Assembly (NCBI RefSeq): GCF_033441515.1
Contig: NZ_JAWQJT010000004.1
Location: forward strand, 310,001-374,000
Origin: Amycolatopsis solani
GTDB taxonomy: Bacteria > Actinomycetota > Actinomycetes > Mycobacteriales > Pseudonocardiaceae
Direction of reading: 5' to 3'
Length of the DNA stretch: 64,000 bases
Positions 17,173-25,282 of the stretch are shown here, in pieces. Each line of letters starts with the position of its first letter. The stretch's first letter is position 1. The notes under the pieces are model-generated. The model saw only the letters and a program-made list of their open reading frames with translations. It was not told where the DNA came from and made no database searches. Made by a program: the position numbers and the translations under genes.

Positions 17173-18201
17173 TCGACCGACGACACCGCCCTGCGCGCCT
17201 GCCCCGCCCCCGCACGCGCACGGCAGCTCGACCTGCTCGAGGAGCTGTCGGGCCACCCGGACATCACCATCCACCTCGTGCCCGCCGACCGGTGCCCCAC
17301 CGGCCTGAACACCCCGTTCACCCTCTACCACCTCGACGACACCGCCATCGCCGTCGCCCTCCACCACCAGCACGCCGGCACCTACACCTCCGCCCGCAGC
17401 ATCCTGGCCCGCTACGCCGCCACCACGACCTGGCTCGCCGCCAACACCCGCGATCCCGTCGCCACCACCGCCGCGCTGGCACGCCCCGATCAGCATCCGC
17501 CACCACCGCCGTCGTCATCCTGCGGCGAGCTCGGCGAGCTCGGCGAGGGCTGCTCACGCTGTGGCGACAGCCTCCCCGCGACCGGCGACCTGGCCGACGA
17601 CGTCGCGGGCCACGCCCCGGCGGCTCCATCGATACCCCCGGGCACCGTCAGCCAGCACACCGGACGACCCACCCGCACCCCGGCGGCCATCGGTATCGGT
17701 CTCCAGCTCCGCCGGGCCCGCGAAACCCGCGGGCTGAGCCTGCGTGCCTTCGCCCGCAGGCTCAGCATCCCTGCCTCCCGCCTCTGGGAGCTCGAACTCG
17801 CCCGCACCCTGCCGGACCCGGTCCCCACCGCGTTCATCCTCGGCGCGCTTGGCGCCGACTACGCCACCACCCGCCGCGTCGTCATCCAGGCCCAGCACGC
17901 CGCTGCACCCGAGTTCGTCGACATCGACCACCGCGATCACGCCGCCATCGCCTGGCGCTACGAACACCGCGCCGACCGCGTCACCGTCTGGGCGCCCACC
18001 CTCATCCCCGACCTGCTACGCACCCCCAGCCACGATCTTGCGCTGATCACCCGCCCGCTCGCCGACACCGACCTCAACGACGCCCGCGCCGAAGCCCTGC
18101 CCCAGCGCCGCACCGACCTCGACGGCTCGCGCCGCCACTACACCTTCCTTATCGGCGACACCGCGCTGGACACTTGCCCCGCATCACAGCGCCAGGAATA
18201 G
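17173..18201 (+). pseudogene. HTH/DUF5753 regulator, truncated at 5' end and ended by an in-frame TAG
   Basis: From about 17179 the frame gives the second half of a DUF5753 effector domain (ITIHLVPADRCPTGLN, then PFTLYHLDDTAIAVALHHQHA). The start was lost to the IS982 fragment. A new XRE helix-turn-helix follows at about 17690-17850 (LQLRRARETRGLSLRAFARR), then a second DUF5753 domain that stops at TAG 18199-18201. The same frame continues immediately with LAHLRSLARQRNITIRIVP, the expected continuation of the domain. The stop is best explained as a CAG to TAG change. Scr1-type regulators of this class normally pair with DUF397 partners; none is seen here. Confidence 0.75.
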
Positions 18202-19263
18202 CTCGCTCACCTGCGGTCCCTGGCCCGACAGCGCAACATCACCATCCGGATCGTGCCCGCCGCCCACTGCCCACCCGGCCTGATCGGCCCCTTCACCCTC
18301 TACCAGAGCACCACACACCCGATCGCGACGGCGAGCCATCACCACGGCGCCAGCACCTACATCACCGGCCCCGCCACCCTCGCACGCACCCGCCAGCTCG
18401 CCCGGAAGCTGAGCAAACTCGGCACCAGCACGATCCCCGACACCCTCGACCAGTCCGCCCCTCCGGCGCCACACCCTGGGGCCGGCCAGACGCCACTGCC
18501 GGGACCGGACCTCCCTCACCCCAGCCCGGACCGAGCGCCATCGGGTTCGGCGACACAACACCGAGTCCCAGCCCCGCCGGGCGCGCCCGTGTCGCCGCCA
18601 GCGGTTGCGTCGGTGGTGCCGGATGCCGGGCCCGGCGAGCCGATCCTCGGAGACCACCTTCGGCGACTGCGCACCGAGCGACACCTCTCGCGTCGCCGGC
18701 TGGCCACCGCGGCCGGTATTCCGGCATCCCGCATCGAGAGACTGGAGCGCCAGCAGGCCCGGTGGACGTCGCTGTCGGACACCGCGGCCGTGGCCGACGC
18801 CCTCGCCATACCCCGCGCCGACCTCGCAGTGTCGCTGCTGCACGACTACCAGATCCACTACAGGCAGCCACCCAAACGGCTCTACGACATGCTCATGACT
18901 CCGATCGACGCCCTGGCAACCCAGCCCTTCGGCGACTGGATCAGGACCGAACGTCACGCACGCGGGCTCACCGTCACCGACCTGCACTACCTGTCGCTAC
19001 TGCCACAAGACACGATCCGGGAGATCGAAAACAACGATCTCCCGGATTTCGTCGCCCCCATCGTCGCGCTCGCGGACGCCTTCAGCATGTCCCGGTCGGC
19101 GCTGATCATCGCCGCCGTCGCCAGCGTCCCGCCGCGCCCGCACCTCGACCAGCCGCCGGAGACACCACACCGATCAAGCCGTGTCGTGCCCGGCGACGCC
19201 GCGGGAGCCCAGGAACCCGACGCGCAGTCCACGGTGGATTGGAGTGCTCCGAGGTCCCCATGA
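18202..19263 (+). pseudogene. continuation of the interrupted multi-HTH regulator
   Basis: In frame after the TAG come the remaining half of the DUF5753 domain (LIGPFTLYQSTTHPIATASHHHG) and a Pro-rich linker. Two more helix-turn-helix units follow: ILGDHLRRLRTERHLSRRRL at about 18650-18840 and FGDWIRTERHARGLTVTDL at about 18930-19120. Independent initiation is possible at ATG 18253 but would start inside the domain. Three HTH units with two effector domains in one frame is unusual and suggests fusion of tandem genes. Stop TGA at 19261-19263 overlaps the next gene's ATG. Confidence 0.65.
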
Positions 19264-19898
19264 CACGGGGTGACGCCGCAGACCTGCGTTTCCGGTACGA
19301 GACCGGCGCTACCCTCGAAGAACTCGCCGCGGACACCGGCCACAGTTACCGATGCGTACGCGAAACCCTGCTGGCTGCCAGGGTCACCCTGCGACCGGCG
19401 AGACGACACGTCCCGCCGTGCCCGCCGGGCATGGTCGCCATGTACGAGAACGGCGCTTCCATCCGCCAGGTCGCACAGCGATACAGGCTCAGCTACAACC
19501 GGGCACGCAACCTGCTCCTGTACGCCGGAGTAATCCTGCGGCCACAAGGTCAAGCCAGAGGAGGCCGTTGGGCGCCATTCTGCGAAGAGCAGAAAAGCGT
19601 GCAGACGAGCAGCCGGCTACGTCGAGAACTTGGCTACCCTCGATGCCCGACGGAATTTATTTGGTGCAACCTTCGCAAATATACTATCTCCAAGACCACG
19701 CGCAAGAAACCAACAGGCAACCACTTTGATCATCCAACTCGCCCGCAACCTGCATTCGAGTCAGAAAACAGTCATTGTTCGGTGAACCAATCGCCAATGG
19801 ACTTCCATGCAAATTCGTCGCGCCATGCGACCTCCCCTTTGCTCCAGGCAAATAGTGCATCGACCACTTTTGCGCGCGAATCCGTGTGCGTCTGGTAA
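19260..19898 (+). CDS. small helix-turn-helix protein, 3' end probably displaced
   Basis: It starts at ATG 19260, overlapping the previous stop. Residues 1-100 contain two similar HTH units: RYETGATLEELAADTGHSYR with ETLLAARVTLRPARR, then YENGASIRQVAQRYRLSYN with NLLLYAGVILRPQGQ. Actinobacterial proteins of this kind are about 90-110 residues. Here the frame runs on to 19898 through sequence that, beyond about 19770, is merely antisense to the immunity gene. The authentic stop was therefore probably lost near 19560-19620. A remnant of the same family lies at 44.1 kb. Confidence 0.6.
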   Translation: MTRGDAADLRFRYETGATLEELAADTGHSYRCVRETLLAARVTLRPARRHVPPCPPGMVAMYENGASIRQVAQRYRLSYNRARNLLLYAGVILRPQGQARGGRWAPFCEEQKSVQTSSRLRRELGYPRCPTEFIWCNLRKYTISKTTRKKPTGNHFDHPTRPQPAFESENSHCSVNQSPMDFHANSSRHATSPLLQANSASTTFARESVCVW

Positions 19899-20116
19899 TG
19901 CTCCGCAGGGCTTCCAGCCCGGTACTCGAGTTGATAGTCGCCCTCTGACCGATGGCGCACCTGAATATAATGCACATTCGCGCCAGCTTCATTTTCGTGC
20001 TCAAGGATGACGTGCTCGTCAATGAGAAGCGCATCAACAAACACGCCGATATTCAACTTGGTCAAGTTGTGGATCGTCATGCCACCAAATGTTCGCATGA
20101 CCACATCAGCCGCCAT
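19772..20116 (-). CDS. probable immunity protein of the polymorphic toxin
   Basis: 114 residues, AT-richer than its neighbours, start ATG 20116 after a strong GGAGG. It lies 57 bp downstream of the toxin gene on the same strand, the usual immunity position. The sequence alternates strands and helices (HVILEHENEAGANVHYIQV, YQLEYRAGSPAEHYQTHTDS) and ends with conserved-looking Trp residues (FAWKSIGDWFTEQ). No signal peptide, so it acts in the cytoplasm, where it would bind the nuclease tip. I do not recognise the family; the role rests on position and size. Confidence 0.7.
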   Translation of the reverse strand: MAADVVMRTFGGMTIHNLTKLNIGVFVDALLIDEHVILEHENEAGANVHYIQVRHRSEGDYQLEYRAGSPAEHYQTHTDSRAKVVDALFAWSKGEVAWRDEFAWKSIGDWFTEQ

Positions 20117-20173
20117 CGTAACCTCCACCCGTGATGCTGCCGCCTTGCAAGGCGGTACCGGCAAGATCCTACC

Positions 20174-23100
20174 TCACCGGTTGATTTGTACAACATCAAC
20201 GATATCGAACCCCGAAGCCTGACCGACACCCTTGGCCGTATTACCGGACTGCACCCAAGCGTCGAACATTTTTTGATCGCGACTCGGAACTGCGGAGCCA
20301 CTTTTTACCTCGATGCCGATGTACTTTCCATTTCCAATGTCGAGAGCGCCATCATAGACGCGTATCTGAACGCCATTTCCAACGCAGTAAACGCGCCCCC
20401 GCACGACGTTGTACCCGCGGGATTGAAACTCGTCCCAGACGGCTTTTTCAACATCGGCGCCAACGTTTGCCCCGGTTGTACCAGCCCATTTTCCGTCGGC
20501 CGTACGAATTGAACCGTCGTCGTATCGGTAGAGGCCGTTACCAAGGTCTTCAATGCAGCGTGCACCATTGTGCACCAGAAGGGCGACTGACCCGGCGACC
20601 ACATAGAATGTATGAATGTTGGCGATGGTGAGATTGTACGTTCTCGCATGCGCGGCGTGGCGACGCAGATTTGCGATCGTCGCGCGACCCTCGCCTGGCA
20701 TGTCGAGTTGTTGGCCACGATGAAGATCGGCGGCAGCCGTCCACGCGCGCGTTGTGGAGTTCCAGAACAGGTGGTGAGCCGTGGCAGTAATCGTCTCCGA
20801 CGATGAGCGAGTGGAGATCGTAACGTCGATGAAGTCTGAATCGTCGTCCGTGACATGAACGGCCTCGACTGCGTGCGACTGGACCTTCGCATCGCCCGGC
20901 GAACCGTTGAGGACTTCTTCGCCAGGCTTGACGTCCTCGATGGACTTGGTGGTCCGGTCGGCCATCAATACCTGCGTACCGGCAACGAAGCTGTTCGGTA
21001 GGCAAGCGATCGGGTTTTCGGAGAGCTTGTTGGCGAATTCTGTCAGCTGCTTCTGTCGCGCTGTCGCCTCGGTTGCGAGTTCTGCGGCTTGGCCCAGTTC
21101 GGCGTTGGCTTCGGCGCCGATGACGTCGAGGAAGCTGCGGCCGCCGGCCGTGACGTCGGCCATACCGGCGAGTGTCTCGAGGCCGTCGATCGCGCCGAGG
21201 TCGGCTGACGCCCCGCGCAGCAGAGCCAGAACGTCGCAGACGCCCTCGCAGGCGGCGGTGAGCAGACTGATGCCGATGAAGACGAAGATGTCGTCGACCG
21301 GGTCGGCTCCGCTGTTGGTCAGGGCTTGGTCGGGGTAGCGGGCCTGGAAGTTGGGGTTGAGCAGGTTGTGCGGGTCGAGGCAGAGGTTGGTTTTGAGGCT
21401 GCCTTGGGGGTTGAGCTGGCGGCAGAGGTCCTGCAGGTGATGCAGGATCCGGTCCTTATCGGCCTGGGTTCCGGTGATCAGGAGGATGCAGTCTTCGGTG
21501 CTGTAGCCAGCTAACGAAGATGCGGTTCGCATGGCGGGCTGGCACGATTGCTTGCGCTGTTCGATGACCTGTTGTTTCTCGGTCTCGACCTTCTTTGCGA
21601 CCGCATCCCAAGCGGTGTGTGCGGCGTCGGCCGCTTCTTTGGCGCTCTTGCCGGCGCTAAGGGCGTCGTTGTAGGCATTGTGCGCGGAGGTCGCCGCGTC
21701 CCGCGCGTAGCCCGCGGCATCCACGGCGGATTTGGCGGCCCAGGCCGCGGAGCGGCCGGCCTTGTCAGCGGCGACGGTCGCGGTCGCCGCGGCTGCGGCG
21801 GCGGTGTTCGCCGAGGCCTGGGCTTGCTGGGCGGAGCCGGCGGCGCGGTTGGCGGCGTCTTGGGCCTGGTTGGCGGCGTCGGCGGCTTGAGCGGCTGCGG
21901 TGGCGGCTTGGTCGGCGTAGTGCGCTGCCTCGTCGGCGGCATTGCGGGCCCGCGCGGCAGCGGCCTGGGCTTCGTTGGCGTCGTGGGTGGCGGTGGCCGC
22001 GGCGCTGGCAGCCTGGGCGAGGAGGCTGTCGACGGCGGCGTTGTGGGCGGCGGTGTTCTGGTCGCGGCGGGCAGCGGTGAACTGGCCGACGGTCAGGAAT
22101 TCGTGCGCCAGCGTGGGTGGTCCGTCCAGCGCGGCCTGGGCGCCGGCGACGACCTCGCGGGACCCGGCGGCGCGGGCGGCGGACTGGACCTGGGCTACCT
22201 TGACCTGGTCGTCGATCTGCAGGGCGACGTATTGGCCGGTGTCGATGAAGTCCCGCAAGGCCTTGTCGGTTCCGGCGTCCAGCGCGTTCTGGCCGTGCTG
22301 GACGACCACGGTGCGACCGGCTGTCCTGGCGGCGGACATGATCTGGCTGACTTGCAGGGTGTCGTCCTGCAGCCGGCCCGGGTAGTCACGGCTGCGCAGG
22401 AAGTTTCGCACGTCGACGTCCGAGCCGGCCAGCGCGGCGGCCGCAGCCGTTTTGAAGCCGGCCGTTCCGGCATCGGCGAGCTGGGCGAGGATGACGCGGT
22501 CGTCCTGTCCTGCGGCCGCGGTGAGGCCGGTGGTGATGAAGTCGATGGCTTCGTCGTCGCTGGCGGCGATCGCGGTGAGCGACGCCGCCTTGACCCAGCT
22601 ACCACCGGTGTCGGCCAGCTTCAGGGCGACTTTGCGCGCATCACTGATGACGGTGGCGCGAGCGGTACCTGAGGTGGTCGCTTCGGCGATCAGGTGGTTG
22701 GTGTCCGCGTCCCAGGTGCTGGCCTGGTCCAGGTCCCATCGTGGCGGAACCGTCCGGGTTGCGTACGCGGCCGCGGCGGCCTGGGCCGCGTCGTCGGCTT
22801 GCTGCCCGGCCAGCGCGATCCGGTCGTCGTCGGCTTTGCGTGCCACCTGGGCGATCTGTGATGCCTGCTGGGCTGCCGTGACCGCGGTGTTCGCCGCTGC
22901 TGTCGCGGCGTTGGCGTGGTCGGTTGCCTTCTGAGCCGCTTCCGCCGCATTCCCCGCGAAGACCGCCGCTGCGGCGGCGGCGTTGGCGGCCGCCGTCGCG
23001 TTGGCCGCAGCGGCATCCGCGGCGTCCGCAGCCTGACCGGCAGCGGTACCGGCCTGGTCGGCCCACGACTGACTGGCCTGAGCCGCCGCGACGGCGTGCG

Positions 23101-24457
23101 CAGCCTGGGCCCGCGCCCTGGCCGCTGCGGCCTGCGCTTGCCGGGCGTCGGCGCCGGCGGCCGCGGAGGCGTTCGCCGCATCGGTGGCCGCCTGTGCGGC
23201 TGTGCGTGACTGATTTGCCGCATCCGTCGCCGCTTGCCCGGCGATCTTGGCCTGTTGCGATGCCGTGCGGGCGGATCGTGCGGCATTCGCGGCTGTCGTC
23301 GCGCTCACAGCGGCATCGCGGGCGGTCTGGGCTGCCGCGTTGGCATCCGCTGCTTTGGTCTTGTCGCCCAGCGCCGCCGCAGCCGCGTCGTAAGCGTGGG
23401 AGGCGGCCTTGCCGGCTTGGGAGGCGGCGGTCGCGGCACGCGACGCGGCGACCGCAGCGGTGTGCGCGGCAGCCGTGGCGGCATTGGCCGCACCGATCGC
23501 CCGGCGCGCGGTGATCGCAGCCTGATCGGCGGCGTAGGCGGCCCGGTTCGCGGCGTCCGTTGCCTCACTGGCGTTTCCCTGCGCCGCCGCGGCCGCGTCC
23601 TTCGCTTCCTGGGCGGCCTTCTGCGCGGCAGCGGCCTCGGTAACGGCCCGGTCCGATTCGTCCTTCGCCTGCTGGGTCTGAGCCGCTGCCTGCTCAGAAG
23701 CAGCTTTGGCCGTGGCCACGAGCTGGGTGATCGACGCGGTTTCCGCGTCCCGTGCCTGGGCGACCGGCAGATCGATGAGCAGGAACTGGTTCAGCGCATC
23801 GAGGGTCCCCGCATCCAGCGCCTGCTGACCCACCCGCTTCACCTCGGGGCCACCGGCGGACCTCGCGCGGCTGACCTTCACGGTCTGGTCGATCCCGAAC
23901 GGGACCTGCCACCCGGAATCGAGGAACGTCTTCAGCGCGTCCTCGGTACCGGCGTCGAGTGCCTTCTGGCCGGCTTTTCTCACCTCTGCGCCACCGGCCG
24001 ACATGATCTGGCTGACGCGGATGCTGAGGTCGATCCCGTGCGGTGTTTCCCAGCCGGTGTCCAGGAACGCAGTCAGCGCGTCGTCGGTGCCCGCGTCCAA
24101 GGCTTGCTGGCCGGCCGACCGGGTCGCCACGCCACCGGCCGACATCATCCGGCTGACCTGGACTGTGCGGTCGATTGAGGCGTCGGGGTCTTTCAGGGTG
24201 GTCAAGAACCGGGTTACGTCTGCGTCCGTTCCGGTCAAGGCTGCAGCGGCATCCCGCCGGGTCGCCGGACCACCGAACTGCCACAACCGCAGCACCTTTG
24301 CTCGGTCCGAGTCGGGGGTGGCGTTCGTCGTGACTGCTGCGCTCGCTGTCTTCGGCTCGGCCGCGACGGCCGGGGGTGCGGCGATCGCATTGGCGGTCAG
24401 CGCTGCGGTCAGCACAATTGTCAGGGCAGCACGAAACCCGGGTCTTGCCGCACGCAT
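20174..24457 (-). CDS. secreted polymorphic toxin: ALF repeats, Ala-rich coiled coil, Hint, PD-(D/E)xK nuclease
   Basis: 1427 residues. The start ATG 24457 (after GGGGGAACT) gives a Sec signal peptide ending near AVA at about residue 32; the longer frame to 24535 is not needed. ALF-type repeats (SAGGxxxxxxGQxALDAGT) occupy about residues 50-250 and recur about 600-850, interleaved with very long Ala/Gln-rich coiled-coil segments. A Hint autoprotease lies at about 1152-1298: it begins CLPNSFVAGTQVLMADRTTK and ends LLVHN. The last 129 residues form the toxin tip with D1373, then E1383 and K1385 (GIEVKSG), a PD-(D/E)xK nuclease signature. The Hint domain would release this tip. The immunity gene follows directly. 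Confidence 0.88.
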   Translation of the reverse strand: MRAARPGFRAALTIVLTAALTANAIAAPPAVAAEPKTASAAVTTNATPDSDRAKVLRLWQFGGPATRRDAAAALTGTDADVTRFLTTLKDPDASIDRTVQVSRMMSAGGVATRSAGQQALDAGTDDALTAFLDTGWETPHGIDLSIRVSQIMSAGGAEVRKAGQKALDAGTEDALKTFLDSGWQVPFGIDQTVKVSRARSAGGPEVKRVGQQALDAGTLDALNQFLLIDLPVAQARDAETASITQLVATAKAASEQAAAQTQQAKDESDRAVTEAAAAQKAAQEAKDAAAAAQGNASEATDAANRAAYAADQAAITARRAIGAANAATAAAHTAAVAASRAATAASQAGKAASHAYDAAAAALGDKTKAADANAAAQTARDAAVSATTAANAARSARTASQQAKIAGQAATDAANQSRTAAQAATDAANASAAAGADARQAQAAAARARAQAAHAVAAAQASQSWADQAGTAAGQAADAADAAAANATAAANAAAAAAVFAGNAAEAAQKATDHANAATAAANTAVTAAQQASQIAQVARKADDDRIALAGQQADDAAQAAAAAYATRTVPPRWDLDQASTWDADTNHLIAEATTSGTARATVISDARKVALKLADTGGSWVKAASLTAIAASDDEAIDFITTGLTAAAGQDDRVILAQLADAGTAGFKTAAAAALAGSDVDVRNFLRSRDYPGRLQDDTLQVSQIMSAARTAGRTVVVQHGQNALDAGTDKALRDFIDTGQYVALQIDDQVKVAQVQSAARAAGSREVVAGAQAALDGPPTLAHEFLTVGQFTAARRDQNTAAHNAAVDSLLAQAASAAATATHDANEAQAAAARARNAADEAAHYADQAATAAAQAADAANQAQDAANRAAGSAQQAQASANTAAAAAATATVAADKAGRSAAWAAKSAVDAAGYARDAATSAHNAYNDALSAGKSAKEAADAAHTAWDAVAKKVETEKQQVIEQRKQSCQPAMRTASSLAGYSTEDCILLITGTQADKDRILHHLQDLCRQLNPQGSLKTNLCLDPHNLLNPNFQARYPDQALTNSGADPVDDIFVFIGISLLTAACEGVCDVLALLRGASADLGAIDGLETLAGMADVTAGGRSFLDVIGAEANAELGQAAELATEATARQKQLTEFANKLSENPIACLPNSFVAGTQVLMADRTTKSIEDVKPGEEVLNGSPGDAKVQSHAVEAVHVTDDDSDFIDVTISTRSSSETITATAHHLFWNSTTRAWTAAADLHRGQQLDMPGEGRATIANLRRHAAHARTYNLTIANIHTFYVVAGSVALLVHNGARCIEDLGNGLYRYDDGSIRTADGKWAGTTGANVGADVEKAVWDEFQSRGYNVVRGRVYCVGNGVQIRVYDGALDIGNGKYIGIEVKSGSAVPSRDQKMFDAWVQSGNTAKGVGQASGFDIVDVVQINR

Positions 24458-24685
24458 CTGAGTTCCCCCTCGATCGACCGGCGCGACAATTTCACCCCGA
24501 TGCAAATCGCGCACAAGAACATCTACCGGGTGCACCGAAAACCGTCAACCGCCGTTGAGTCGTGATCGGGATCACACTGCCCTTTCCTGGAGGGGCTGCT
24601 TAACCTCGCCCTGCCCGCCAGTGTTTCGGCACTGCAATCCACATTGGGCGATATGTCGGAATCTTAGGTTCTTGAAGGGGGAGTC

Positions 24686-25216
24686 ATGCGCCGGTTGAAC
24701 CGGACATTTCTCGGCACGGTGATAGCGGCGGTCGCCGCTACCACCGTGAGCATCATCGTCGCCCCGTCCGGCGGAACGGCCTCCGCGGCGGACGAGCAGC
24801 CATCCGCGGTGGAGGACTACGCCTACCCGGGAGCGGATGCCATCCTGGCCAATGACCACGTGCAGCTGATCAGCGGCGATGGCCACATTCTCTACAAGCC
24901 CTGCCCCGCAACGGAGGCGCCAGGGCTGATCATCGTGCGCAGCAGCGACGCGATCGGCTCGCTCGGCAACGGCAGGATCTGCTTCGAGGTCACCGCCGCT
25001 GCCGGGCATCTGACGCTGAAAATCCCGAACGTCTACGCCGTCCGCGGCGACGGCACCACCACGACCGCCGGCCACAAGCTCACAGCCGAACTGACCACCG
25101 GCGCCGGTGTGCACACGACGGTGGACGTCGATCCGAATTCCGACACGGAAGTCGGGATCGCCACCACGCCGCCCGGTGACCCGACCGCACTGCTGCAATT
25201 GGACGCATCCCGTTAA
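24686..25216 (+). CDS. secreted protein of unknown function
   Basis: 176 residues. Sec signal peptide (Arg-rich start, hydrophobic core TVIAAVAATTVSIIV, cleavage near ASA at about residue 35). The mature part is beta-rich with two cysteines (YKPCPATEAP and GRICFEVTA), probably disulfide-bonded. No family recognised. The start ATG 24686 follows GAAGGGGGAG. It is 66 bp upstream of the FG-GAP protein in the same direction, so possibly co-transcribed. Confidence 0.7.
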   Translation: MRRLNRTFLGTVIAAVAATTVSIIVAPSGGTASAADEQPSAVEDYAYPGADAILANDHVQLISGDGHILYKPCPATEAPGLIIVRSSDAIGSLGNGRICFEVTAAAGHLTLKIPNVYAVRGDGTTTTAGHKLTAELTTGAGVHTTVDVDPNSDTEVGIATTPPGDPTALLQLDASR

Positions 25217-25282
25217 CGCGGCACAACACGTTTTCGCAGCCGACAGCACATCACTCTTCGTTTTTCGAAAGCAGGAACTCCC

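Noticed and set aside
16788..19898. 1036-codon open frame on the plus strand
   Set aside because: Its first 820 codons are antisense to the transposase remnant or out of frame with the DUF5753 gene. Only the last part, from ATG 19260, looks like protein.
21548..24178. Long Gly/Val/Arg-rich frames on the plus strand
   Set aside because: They mirror the alanine-rich repeats of the toxin gene on the other strand and have no ribosome sites.
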